This document shows positions 49,586 through 61,858 of a stretch of 64,000 nucleotides of DNA, piece by piece; position 1 is the first letter of the stretch; the number at the start of each line of letters is the position of its first letter. The stretch spans positions 25,430,688 through 25,494,687 of the forward strand of contig OZ021732.1 of NCBI GenBank assembly GCA_963978545.1, read 5' to 3'. The DNA comes from Linyphia triangularis. Taxonomy: Eukaryota > Arthropoda > Arachnida > Araneae > Linyphiidae. A program made the translations under genes and the position numbers. The notes beneath the pieces are model-generated. The model saw only the letters and a list, made by a program, of their open reading frames with translations, searched no databases and was not told the DNA's origin.

Positions 49586-51570
49586 TCGGATGCGCCAGTC
49601 CTTACTAACTAATGTTCGTTTGTTGCTCTCAACAAAGGAGGAGTCTTATTACAAGCATTCCAATTAATTATGTCTACGTAATCAGTGGCAATAAAGTTAA
49701 AATTGGTTGCCTTGAAAAGCCTGATTGTCTTTCTTTAGGAAAGTTTTAGAAATTTCAGCATCCGACGCCTCAGTTCTCTTACTTCTCTCCTTTCGAACAA
49801 AATCATTGCCAAAATCAATTTTTTGGGGTGAGGGAAGGAAGCATTTCGCTCAATAACTGAGTTTAAAACTTCCAGTAAATATTCAGGCAGGTATCAGGAT
49901 AATCGAATTGCCTCATATATGTTCTTAGGTCCTTCAGAAAATTAACTTTTTTTTAAAATTCGAAATCAATGTGGCATGTAACAATTTAAAATAAAGAATA
50001 CCACTTGCTTGAGTTCATCCGATGGTTTACATTCACTCGCATATACTCTAAGTACTCTGCTTTCGTTTGTTAGCCATCTGGAGTGTGAAAGGGGATTGGG
50101 TTTGCGAATTGCCAAGTTATTGATCTAATGTAATAGCTGCACAAATATTAAGATATAACTGATTTGTGCTCAGTACTTTCATCTCAGCTTGAGGAATTGA
50201 ACATTCAACACGTAAAAAATCAGTCGAGGGAAGTTTTTCACAGTTCTTTAATTTTTTTTATCTATGAATCTTCAATTTTTGATCTCACTGAAAGATGTTA
50301 GTCCTGTTGTAGTACTATCTACATGTTTAAATAGGCGCCTGAATGGTAGTTCATTGGAATATACGAGGCATATATCCCAATGTAGTGGTCTCCCTACGTG
50401 CAATTTGATCTTTCAGATTATTTCCAGCCAGTATTAATGGGAGTCCCAATCACAGCCATGTGCGCTATGATCCAATGAATAAGCAATTAAGTTTATGAGC
50501 TTCAAAGGAAGAGAAGGCACCACGAGAAAGGCCACTCAGATTGAAACCTGCCAAAACACAGTTTTTATCAATGTTTCAAAGGTTATGCTCGAACCTCTAC
50601 TATTGAATAATTACTAATTTGATCTTTTTCCAAGTTCTATCTACTTCATTCACACAATACAAACTAATGTACGTCGATAATTAGTGATTGGTGCATTCTA
50701 CAAATTGATGGAAAAAGGGTATTTTTTGTATTTATTCAAAACTTTGAAGTGAATGCTTGAAGTAAATAAAACAATTTTAACAAAAATATGTAAGGAATAA
50801 CATTAGTATCCATTTTATAGAAAAATCAATTTTATAGCAAGAAACTATATTTTTGAATATTTTAAATTATTAATATATGTTTTACTACTTTGACTACTCA
50901 TTGCAAACTATTGCCTTTCAAATATATAACGTTCAGAAATTTAAAAAAATTTAACCTTTAACTGCTGTAAGCGGTTTGACAGACCGCGAGTCATTTTTTG
51001 TAGAATGCTTCCACCCCCTAAAATATCTCATCTTTGACTTTAAAAAAAAAATGTGATGCTATGTTTCTTAAACTTTAAACTGGTGTTCACCAATTTGTTT
51101 GGCGCAATACAGACCATGTGTTGCTCTTGCGCAAAAAACCTCAAACCACCTAACCACAGCAGTTAAAGGTTAAGAAAAATAGTTATTTTTTGTATTTTTA
51201 CCAAACTTTGAGGTGAATGCGCGATCAGAAGATATTATTATTATTTTTTTTTTTCAATTTTTTTTTTACAGTTTTTCTTATCAAGATGTGTATCAATATT
51301 GTTCACTTCATGCGTTTCAAAAATATATATATATTTTTTTTTCGAACCACCCTAGTATATAATGAAGGGAAAAAATGTTAATATTGAAAAACCAAAGATA
51401 ATGGAGCTGACTACTTCATCAGGAGGCAAGATCAGCTGCATTACTAAAAGGAAGTACTTTTTCTGTAAAGGATTAGACTATGATGCACATCAACTTCGAA
51501 ACAAGGGGGAAGTCAGATGAGATTTACAAAACCACTCTATAAATGTTGTTATATAGTACTTCATCTATTA

Positions 51571-51665
51571 AAAATGAGTAACGGTGTGCGGTAATGGAGA
51601 GTCAAACACGGGATTCCTAGATCAGAAGACAGGCGCGCTAACCACTAGGCAAAATGGATCAGTAG
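51571..51665 (-). repeat. tRNA-like fragment, possible second SINE family
   Basis: On the minus strand GCCTAGTGGTTAGCGCGCCTG resembles a tRNA D-arm/A box. It is followed at tRNA spacing by a weak B-box-like GTTTGACTC. It lacks a convincing acceptor-stem pairing and does not share the body of the other SINEs here. Probably a decayed tRNA-derived retroposon rather than a working tRNA gene. Confidence 0.4.
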
Positions 51666-53102
51666 TGTCTAGGTGTTGTATCTGTCATTTGTACACGAGA
51701 CCACCACATAGCCTCTTCCCAGTCAATTGTAAATTTCAGATCTACTGAATGTATTTGAACCTGGTTCGGTTACCTGTTGTTATGATCTAGCATTGTAAAA
51801 AAGAAATGAAGCCTCTTCATTCTGCTTAAGCCAGGAAATTGCCGTTCGCTGCAACTAATCTTTTAGAAAGTATAGATTGTATTGCGACTTGTTATCAAAA
51901 CTTATTAAACCTGTATAAATAGTTATTTATTCTCATGTAATTTAAACAAAACTCCATTTGCTGCTTACTTTTCCCTCTATCTCATTTAATTATTGAAATC
52001 TTTGAAACTCAAACTCAAGAAAAAATTTACTAAATAACATAGTAAGTTGCGAAAGTAAAACATAAACATGGATATAAAGTAAAAAACTGAATCGTTAAAT
52101 ATTTATCTGCTTACTCTTTCGCATTTTAGGGATAAAATACAGATGTCTTATAATCCAGTGCTTTCTCACTCACCGTATTCAAAAACATAGGTTGTTTCTT
52201 AAAGAATAAACGGGAAAAAATAGGGATTTAATTTTATGAAAACACTGTAATCTTTAGGAAAAGAAAACAAAATCGGTATACATTTTAGAAAAAGGTAGCT
52301 CTCCCATTATAAACAAAGAAAGCTATTTTTATTTATATTTAAAACACGTGTTTAATAAAATATTAGCATGTTCCAAAACTCGGAATATTTCTTAGAATTG
52401 CACGTGTTTCGCTGATAAAAAGAAAGATATGCTTCCCTCTTGGGAGTTTCGTTTTCATGAAAACTTGCAGTCGGAGAAAAAGAAGACTGGGATTTGAAAA
52501 CTCTTAATTAAACTTCAAAAAATATAAATAAAAAATGAGCTGATAGAAATAAAATCTGGAAGAAAAGTTCATGCCTCGCTTCTATTGAAAATTAATTTGT
52601 AAATAATTGAATAGTGTAAATTAGATGTTTTTATGGAAGGGGGGAAGGGGGGTGAACCTTTATACAGCCATCGAAACATTTAATAAAACAGGATGGATCG
52701 TGGTAAATATCATTTCGCAACTATAAATTTAATTAGAAAATTAAAATAATGTTCAATGTAATTAATTTTTGATATTTTATTTCAGATATTTTTATGTGAA
52801 ATATGAGATTTTCCTAGAAAGCAAGTGAGCGTTTTTTACGCTGTGAAATATAATTTAATATTGATATGAAATATGTATACTAGACATTTTACCAAATGTC
52901 TTCCATTAAAATTGCTTTTGTGTGATCATAATTATGTTTTTGCTTGACATATATGCCACTGACTGCATTTGAATAAATAATTGTATTTGTACAATGATAT
53001 TTGAGAGTTAGATCTTGTTCCACGATATAATTTTATTTACATTTTGGCTTATACTTAGACGACTTTATTTTCCATACTTTTCTATCAGTTAGCTATTTCT
53101 AA

Positions 53103-53139
<37 letters not shown>

Positions 53140-54689
53140 TATTATCGTTATTCTTTTAGAAATGAATTTTAAACATGCTATTCAATATTGTAACACCATT
53201 TACAACACCCGAGTGCATCAAGAAATTTTGAAATTCTGATCACCAAATTGATTGCTTTGGATTTTTCAAGAAAGTTCGCACTCGAGGATATAAAAATCGC
53301 CGAGACGTGCAACTTTGAGCGTTTGAATTTTTCCAGCTTAGCACTTGTTCATTTTTGTGAACCTCTGAAACAAAGAATAAATTAACACTTTTATTTTATT
53401 AAGCTGTGTCACCATTTCCTGTGAAAAATTCTTGACAATATCCCACTTGCCACAAAAGCAGGATGGTGAAAATTGGTAAACATATTTACAAAACTAATTT
53501 AATGTCAGTCTATGGTAAGAACAGCCTCGCCAGTTCATCTAACTTTATCTGTTGTCATGGAAATAAGTCTAGTCCCATTTTTCATGGGAGATTCCATAAG
53601 AAAGATGTCTACACTTCCCAAATTGAAACTTTTTAAGACGCGGATTTTCTGCATGCGTCGCTTCTATTCTAAATAAACGAGTCTTGTTTCTATAGCGACC
53701 ACCACCTGCTAGACTATCTGATGGGAGCTATTCTTTTGATAAACAGACAATAGTGTCAAATGGAGGAGGGAGGGAATTGTAGTATGGGGGAAAATGAGGG
53801 TATTTTTAAAAATATATTTTTTCACTCTAAGTTTAGATGTTTTGTAAATGTTTTTTTTTTTTTTTTTAAATATGCCTTTAGAATAAGTAATTTTTTTTCT
53901 ATTTTGGCTTTGTGATCTGGTAATACCGTTATTAGGTACTAATTATTTTTTAAGATTCTTTGTATATTGACATGAGTTGTTCAAAAACTTCCTTTTATAT
54001 ACGTATATAAATAGACAGAACCCCCAATATTTTATTAAAGATTACTAGAGAAACTTTAAAAGAAGACTATACAAAAATGTGAGAATAAATTTATAATTCA
54101 ATTCTATTTTCTAAATTTTCTTTTGTACGTGGTTGGGTAAAAGGGGGGGAGGGGGGATATGATTAAGCTTAGCTAATGTTGTATGATATTGTATTTTCCG
54201 TTCCCTTTGTTAACTGTAGTAAATATTGTTTACAGTACATTTCGTTATATAGCCAGTAAAAATAAATTCCTAATTTAATTTTTAGCTAAGTTGGCAATTT
54301 TCAATGTAGAAGAAAACAATTTTTTAATTTTATTTAGTAGAAGTAAGAAGAATACTAAAATGTGACAGCTGCAATCTAAATCCACAAATAAAAAAAAAGT
54401 TTATTGAGTTCGATTCAATACCATCAAAAAGAATCCACAAAATACATTGACCGTGTAATAGATTTTAGTAATGAGTTTTTCGATGTTAAGTATCTGACTA
54501 GGTCAAAATTGGGGAACTATTATAATTTTCATGGCAAGACGGTTATATGGTGTTCAATTGTATTTGTCTAATATTGAATGAATCTAAATTCGAAAGTCGC
54601 TTTTTTAAATATTCCTTTAACAATATGTTTATACAAACGTTTTTTGTTAAAATATGTTTAAAAATATACTGAAGTAAGTTTGTTTTATT

Positions 54690-54900
54690 TTTTACTTAGT
54701 ATTAATAATATATATTAATAATATATATTTATAATATATATTTATAATATTATGTAATTATATTTATACTATTACATTTATTATATTTATCATGTAATTA
54801 TATTTATACTATTATAGTTATTATGTAATTATATTTATACTATTTAATTATACATAAAATATTATATAATTATATTTATAGTATTATATAATTTAAATTG
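54690..54900. repeat. AT-only minisatellite
   Basis: Overlapping repeats of TATGTAATTATATTTATACT and variants (with attataataatat) through the whole stretch; nearly no G or C. It ends about 400 bp before the final homeodomain exon. Confidence 0.7.
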
Positions 54901-55296
54901 GACTATTACGATTTTTACAAACTACCCAGAGAGACAAAAAAGATCAAACCATTCATAATGTGGACTATTCGATATTTCCAAATAATGTTTTGTGGCGAAG
55001 GACGGGCATTCAGCTAATAGTCTTTAATATGCTTAAACCATAAATACGATACATTTAGAAACAAGCGGTGGTCCCCATCTTCTTAAATTTTTAAGCAAAA
55101 CTTCCAAAATGTCTGAGGTTGAAATGACCACAGTACCTTAACTTCCCTCTTCAATGCAATCAGTAGTATTGACGTGGTAGTGTGTGTGCATGTGTAGTGC
55201 ATATCGGATGGAGCTTGCGTCTTAGATTACATAGAACGTGCAAATTAAATGAAATTTTTAAAATTTGTGAAGTGACGTATAGTGTCTGTGTTGTAG

Positions 55297-55465
55297 GTGT
55301 GGTTCCAGAACCGACGCTCGAAGGAGCGTCGCATGAAACAGCTGAGCAGTTTGGGCGCCAGAAGACACTTCTTCCGCAACCCAAGGAGGACGATGAGGCC
55401 CATCAGAGCAGGAGGAATCATGGAGGACGGCATGCCACACAACCCCGCATTCACCTACTTCTCAG
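55297..55465 (+). CDS. Lim1: Lim1/LHX1-5 internal exon: homeodomain residues 47-60 and C-terminal extension
   Basis: Internal exon completing the homeodomain. The acceptor gtgttgtag is followed by GTGTGGTTCCAG, encoding VWFQ, and the donor is ctcag|gtaaac (phase 1). The first 14 residues are homeodomain 47-60, with W48, F49, Q50 and N51 intact and the basic SKERRMK end. Q50 predicts preference for TAAT(T/G)(A/G)-type sites, as in other LIM-homeodomain factors. The following [17 protein letters not shown] motif is diagnostic of LHX1/LHX5; vertebrate proteins have a very similar QLSALGARRH segment. The exon then runs through a GG-rich stretch to an NPAFTYFS end that resembles the FSFYG segment of vertebrate LHX1 just before its next exon. 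The intron between this and the previous coding exon is 35.7 kb. The remaining C-terminal exon(s) and stop codon were not found downstream within the window. Confidence 0.95.
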
Positions 55466-56296
55466 GTAAACATCTCCACTAAAATTATAATAGGCGAGAC
55501 ACACACGTTTCTTTTCATCGAACGTCATTCTGAGATGTGTATCAAATTTCGAGAAATACCAGACCTTTGTCTTTTAGATTTTTGGATTTGAAAATTCAGG
55601 CAAAAAGTTCTGGGTCGAGCCTTCACTAAATGCCAGAGTCTCTAGCACCGTGCAAACGTTTAATTTCAGTCACTGAACCCAGTTTGTCATCGGCATGCCT
55701 CCAGCCGACAGCTCCAGTAGATCAAAGAATTTATATTTGCTGGCGCGTCAACTCCCAACACCGTCGCACTTACGTGCCCACTGCCTAGTGGCGTAAAAGC
55801 TCAATAACTGGCTTATTCTAGTTGCTTGCACTTTGTAAAGAGAAACCTGGAATTCTAATCAAAACATAACACTGACCTTCCAATCAACTTACTAGCTGGT
55901 ATTCCAATCATGTAAATCAACATATAGTTGTTCTCCTTTTACTTCATTTCATGGAGGATAGCATCGCATCATAAAAGAAAAACTATAATGTGGATGTAGC
56001 ATGCGAATGTAGAAGAAGAATTCGACTGGCAGTGGCTTTCTCAATATAGCATGTTTTATTAAAGAAAGGTTCGCTTTAGAACATTTGTTTTCTCGTTCAA
56101 CAAATTCTTAAATGAGTTTGCATAGAAAGTCACGAAGTAAAACGCAACATCCGCTCAGCATCATACTTTCAGAACCGACACAAAGTTACATCTATCCTTA
56201 TCTGCATATATATATTTTTTTCGTTTATAATATTCATTAACTATTCTGCATGCACAAATTGTCGTGAAAACTCATTTACGTGCACGGCACATGCTC

Positions 56297-56316
56297 ATTT
56301 GCATATGCGCTTTGTT
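56297..56316 (+). promoter_or_regulatory. Candidate POU octamer next to SOX-type site
   Basis: ATTTGCAT (56297-56304), the consensus octamer for POU factors, lies 5 bp before CTTTGTT (56310-56316), a SOX/HMG core. Flanking DNA is non-repetitive and GC-richer than its surroundings, in the intron after the homeodomain exon. The motif match is seen; enhancer function is inferred only, and such matches also arise by chance. Confidence 0.3.
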
Positions 56317-56679
56317 CCAACTGTTTAGCTTGTCACTGTGACGTGGTCAATTGAGTGTAAAAGGTCCATTATCATTCAGAATCTTCTCACATGAATCTGC
56401 ACTTGTTATGCATGCAGAACCTGCTAATAGTTTAAAAAATCAGTTGTTAAAACAATTTGTGGCAATTTTCGAGTGCCGTCGCAATTGAATAGTTTACTTT
56501 CGTATTTTTAATCTGTCGAAAAGTGAAGTCGGTTATTGTTCTTTTATTGTTTTATATGTATAAATCATTTTATAATGATTGCAGTTTAAGATGGAAAAAA
56601 TATTATTACAGCTCTGCATAAAGAAATCTTTTGGCTAAAAACGAACCGACTTTTCATGTTAAGATATCTATAAAATATA

Positions 56680-57491
56680 CTAGCTGCGTGGCCCCCTTTG
56701 CGGATACCTGTTGTTGTGTATAGGTCCCAGCTTTTAACGCTTCACGAACCAGGTTAGCTTCGCTCACTGAAATGTTTATTATAACAAGAACCAAAACTGG
56801 CTTCACTTTCTAAAAGTTTCAATATTACGCAAGTATAGACTTCACTCATTGAAGGTTTAATTGTAAGTAAGCACAAACTAGCTTTGCTCTCAGAGAAGCT
56901 CATTGCTACTCAAGCGCAGGCTCGCTTCGCTCGCTAAATGCTTAATTGCTACGTAAACACTTAGTATAGGACCCCCTCCATCTTATCAAGAAACAAAAAA
57001 AATGTTCCAAGTTAATATTATAGTGCAACCTCCCCTCACCCTTCTGTGAATATTTTAACATTCTATTTGTGATGATCAAAATAAGGCCAGAACTACTTAT
57101 TTTTAAAATTTAAGAGTTCAATGTTTATAGAAAATCACTTTGTAAGAAACTATCTAAAACTAAAAAAAAATATATAATTAAAAATGATTAATAAATATTT
57201 TAACATTATGTTTGTAACAATTAAAATTATAAAACCAAAACTACTTATGTTAACATTTTCAGAGTACTTCACCTATCAGAAATCACTTTATAAAAAAAAA
57301 AAAAAAAAATTAAAAAAATTTAAAAAATAATTTACATTTTCCCATTCTATTTGCCAAAACAACATTAAAGTGGCCCAAACTACTTATGTTTATAATATAA
57401 AATATCTACGCATATTGGAAGTATCTTTCTATAAAGTCACAAGGATAGAGTCACAGAGAGACACACAGACTCTTTGTTTTATTACTACAGA
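56680..57491 (-). mobile_element. 812-bp non-autonomous Helitron-like element
   Basis: On the minus strand it begins TCTGTAGTAATAAAACAAAG and ends GGCCACGCAGCTAG. The base before the start is A and the base after CTAG is T, as expected for Helitron insertion between A and T without target duplication. The start resembles the TCTATACTAATATTATAAAG-type Helitron 5' end and the end has the CTAG 3' motif. No Rep/helicase coding sequence is present. The body has short repeats around 'agcttcgctc' and AT-rich filler. Confidence 0.65.
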
Positions 57492-59079
57492 TAAGATTTT
57501 ATGGCTCACTTTTTATATCATAACATTATGATAAAAGGATAATTAGTTTGTATTGTACCAGTTTAATAACTAATTTATTTTCTACTTTTATATAACTAGC
57601 CTATTTCTACCAATGATCTTTTATAGCGCAAATTGGCTCGAAATATTGCATATCATTCAATTTTGAAATGTAGATCAACACTATTATTTTAAAATGTAGT
57701 CTATTATCACCCAAAGCCGGTTGAAGTGTGAAAAAAATATGACTTTCAAAATGGAATCAAAAGGAATATATAATTACATTTTAAGTGTCCTTTCAAAACA
57801 AATTAAAAACAGTTTGAAAAGTCAGTTGCATTAACACCACTCCATTAAACTGATTGCCAGTCCCAAAATAACACACTTTTTAAATCCCAACTCTGCATTT
57901 AAAACGTGCAACTTAGCAATTTCAATTTTTAACCACACACAAAAAAACTTCCTCCTTTACGCTTTTTCCCCCTTCTTTTTTTTTTCTCCCCTCTGCGCAG
58001 TAAACAAAGTAGACATGAAGGATGCTTTCTATCTGCGTGGCCGTTAGTTTGTGATTAATAACAAAAAATATGGAAAAACTTCTTTCTATTCTCCTTTTCC
58101 GGCATGCTACCCCCCCCCCCCTCTTTCCTCCCCTTCTTCCTCTTAATGCGTAACGCACGTTATAGCCCCACAGAAAAACGTGATTAAACCTAGAGCTATT
58201 AATTTTAGCGCTTGTCTCATTTTTTATACATACAAATTCCCTCTCTCCTTATCCACCTGTGTTTTCTCCCTTCTCGTATTTTCACCTTTTTAATTTCGTT
58301 TCCCTTACCCTTATTTTCGGGTATTAAGAGTACGAACATGCCCGAATTTTCCCGCAGAATTATCATTTCATACATCGGGAAGGATGCCGCGCCGGAGTAG
58401 AAGAAGTAGGAGTTTTCTTTTGTGTCGTTAACAAACACGTGAAATGCGAAACAAGAGAATATCGTTTGGCTAAAAAGTGTCATATATTTTTGAGTTATGT
58501 TTCTTCTAAGAATTTTTTTTCTACTAATGTAAGAAGAGATTTTAGTTGCTTCTCCTCTCCCCTACCTGCCGTCATTTAATTTTCTAAGAAAAGAATAAAA
58601 GTTTCTTTTCCGAGAAGTTTCTTTAATTGAAGATTTCCCTCGTCTCTTCTTTTGTTCTTGTTAGTTCGCTGTTCCATATTTTTTTTTTATCTATCAACTT
58701 AAATTTTCTGTGTCATATTTTCAAGATAAATTTTACCTATTCACGCACAAAATGGAAAAGGTATGTAAATTTAGTCGCTCCCTTCGGCTTACAAATCGTC
58801 TGCACACAAAAGTGCCTAATTTTAGAACAATTGAAAATAAATTTAGAGGAAAATAACGAAGTGTAATGTTCTGGGAAATTTTTCGGAATAAATCAACAAT
58901 GATTATACCAAAAATTAGATTTTAGACAAATAATGTAGGAAAAATGAAAGTCTAATATCATCAAATACTTTTCTGCTTGCAAATGATTTCCTTTTTAATT
59001 TGATACGTGAATCGAACAGTAAATGCTTTTTCGAATTTTTGAAAGAAGAAATACTTATTTCTAATCCAAAGTTCTAGAG

Positions 59080-59684
59080 CAGTGGTTCCCAACCCATGGG
59101 TCGCGAGTAGCGGGGCACTGGGCCGTGGACGTTGGTCGTAAATCTAAACCAAGATAAATATTATAGGAGCTTCAGGAGTAGAGATAGGAATAATCGAGTC
59201 AATGGTGTAACGAGTGAATAATGCAAGAATTCAATAGCATAGCTAAAACTATCCAGTTTTAATCCAGATATTGACTCTCTCATAGGGGACAAACAATGTT
59301 AAAAATCCCGTGAACTTTTTTTTTTTTTTTAACTTTGACCACTTGTTTTTTAGTCTTTTTATAGTTATGACAGCAAAAGTGAAAACAATAAAGTTCCTTT
59401 CTTTATAAAAAAATATATTATTTAATCCTTCTTGTACAAACAATGTCAAAAATCTCGTGAACTTTTTTTTTTTAACTTTGACCACTTGTTTTTTAGTCTT
59501 CTTATAGTTATGACAGCAAAAGTGAAAACAATAAAGTTCCTTTCTTTATAAAAAATATATTATTTAATCTTTCTTGTATAATATATTTTATTAATTACTG
59601 AACATATTTAATTAGCTAGTGGGCCGCAAAGCTTTTTTTAATAAAGTAAGTGGTCATCAAAACTAAAAACGTTGGGAACCGCTG
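59080..59684. mobile_element. 605-bp hAT-type MITE containing a 147-bp tandem duplication
   Basis: Begins CAGTGGTTCCCAACCCATGG and ends AACGTTGGGAACCGCTG, a classical hAT-like inverted terminus. It is flanked by TTCTAGAG (59072-59079) and ATCTAGAG (59685-59692), an 8-bp duplication with one mismatch and a CTAG core. Inside, about 147 bp (59289-59435) is repeated immediately at 59436-59580 with few differences. The open frame across this part is an artefact. Confidence 0.75.
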
Positions 59685-59769
59685 ATCTAGAGTATGAATT
59701 GAAAAGAAATTGTGAGTATAAGTTTAATACGTCGGAAAATTACAAAATAAACAAATAAATTCTTTAATC

Positions 59770-59811
<42 letters not shown>

Positions 59812-60767
59812 TATCTCTAAAAAGTGTAAAGAGGTAAAAAGATAATAGAACATATTCGTATGTTGCAAACAACTTTAAATAAATGTATATCTACGTATAT
59901 TTTTAAATTTTTAATTCTGTTTAAATTTCATTAGCAGGAGACCAAATGTTATATCATCTAATGTGACGATTAAATTATAATTTTAATTATCGTTTAATAA
60001 TTGAATAAGTCGAATTTTTTGTTGTTATTTATACTAAGTTTATATATTTGTTCACAAACCACAGAAACAAAACGAGAATACTTAAGAATTATTAAAAAAA
60101 AATTCCTATACAATAGATAATTTATAATCTTTTATAGAGTTTTCTTGCACATAAAAATAAAGAAGCCAGAAAAGCCATTGTTCAAAATGGTAATTTTTGA
60201 GCATGAAAACAAATTTCCACAGGACAAATTGTCGAGAACAAAAATGAAACCCTTTAGCTTTTATTGTACAAGAAAAACTAATACACCCGAACATAAACAA
60301 ATAAATATAAAATTTAACCATTTACATATCTATGTACTTCTTTGTAAAAACTACTGAATATAGTATACGTCGATAGACAACTAAGAAAGCTTCTAACGCC
60401 GTTTTCTCAATTAGAATGGAAAGGTGAAAAAAATAAAACAAATTTCAATGTGGTGTCAAATATTAAGTGGAGCTTAGCATTTCGGGAAAGAAGAGAAATA
60501 GAGATTTTTCTTGTACTATTATCATTGAAAGTGCACACCATAACTGCTAAATTTCTAGCGAAAACTTGAATTTGCGACAGAACTGTTACCTAAAAATGAC
60601 TGAGAGCCTACACGACATGCGTAAATTGGCGCGATAAGCGTGCGACAGTGAAAATTGGAATCCAATGCTAGACCACAAAAACATCAATGTCAGAGCTGTG
60701 GAACGCTTCATTCATGATATGGGTTTTATAGAATACATACATCTTTTTAAGCATTGAAGTATTAAAG

Positions 60768-61283
60768 CTGAGGTTCCCAAATGTTAAAAAATCAAGACCC
60801 TCTTTCTTAGAAAGTTAAACAAGAGCGACCCCCATTTTCTATTCTGCCACCTCCCAAATAACTACACTTAGTGTTTCAAATTGTTATCAACGTTATTGTT
60901 ATTAACCATACAAAAAACTTACTATGCAAATTGTAATTAAAAAGTTGCTAAATGTATTTAAGTTACTAATGATTAAATTAGTAAGTATTAGTAAATGTAT
61001 CTCAAGTTCTTAAATGTATTTTTTCTTATTAAAAGGTTTGACAATTGTTAAATTGTCTGACAATTTTTAAATTGCTTTTTGGTTTAAAAATTAAAACTCG
61101 GAAAATACAATTTAGTATTCAAACTGCTATGTCTCAAAAAATGACTTCCCAATCAGCTTATCTGCTCATTAAGATTTTCTATTTTCCCCATAGTGGCATC
61201 TATTATAATTTCCCATTTTCGTATGAAAAACTTTTTTCGACGCACCAAAAATTGGTTCACTATCCACAGTTAGGAAAACGGTA
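60768..61283. mobile_element. 516-bp hAT-type MITE with 8-bp target duplication
   Basis: Left end CTGAGGTTCCCAAATG and right end (reverse complement) TACCGTTTTCCTAACTGTGG are diverged versions of the common hAT terminus CAG(T/C)GGTTCCCAAAC. A perfect 8-bp duplication, TATTAAAG, lies at 60760-60767 and 61284-61291. The interior is AT-rich without transposase. Its right portion (ttcgtatgaaaaac ... cgcaccaaaaattggttcactatccacag) resembles sequence at 14205-14285 and 25085-25135, so a family is present. Confidence 0.75.
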
Positions 61284-61830
61284 TATTAAAGTATTATCCA
61301 CGTTTTTCTGACACTGTATTGTACATTGCTATTCTGGAAGGTAAAAAAAAGAAAGGCACAGGACATTTACTCCTGTTGAAATATACCCATTTTTTCCCTA
61401 CTTTTAGCTCTTAGTTTTAATACTCTATAAATTTGAATAGTGTATATCTGAAGAGAAATAGAACATGAATTCAACATTTTAAAAACAAATTTATTGAAGT
61501 CAGACGATAATCTTTTCCCAAAAACCGCAACACTCGACACGCCAACTAAACAAAGTATAAACATTGTATCTAGAACCGTGAGAAAATTGTTCGAATTTCG
61601 TCGCCCAGAACTAACAAAACTTGGAAATAGCACATCGGAATTCCTTTCTTTTTTTTTAAATCATCATTTCATTAGTGTCAGAGGTGCATTGTGAGTGACT
61701 GCCCCATCCATTACTTTCACTTCGAATCTCGAAAATGGCCCCCAAAACAATCAGTATAAAAACGGAATATGAGCGATTAATAGATCGCGTGCTACGATGC
61801 CATTATTTTGTGGGACTCAATCGCGTACTC

Positions 61831-61858
61831 TTAAAAAGGAAACTAGTTTCCTTTTTAA
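61831..61858. repeat. Perfect 28-bp palindrome
   Basis: TTAAAAAGGAAACT followed directly by its reverse complement; centre ACTAGT. Confidence 0.95.

Noticed and set aside
59249..59485. 78-residue minus-strand lysine-rich frame with an internal repeat
   Set aside because: Arises from the 147-bp tandem duplication inside a hAT-type MITE.
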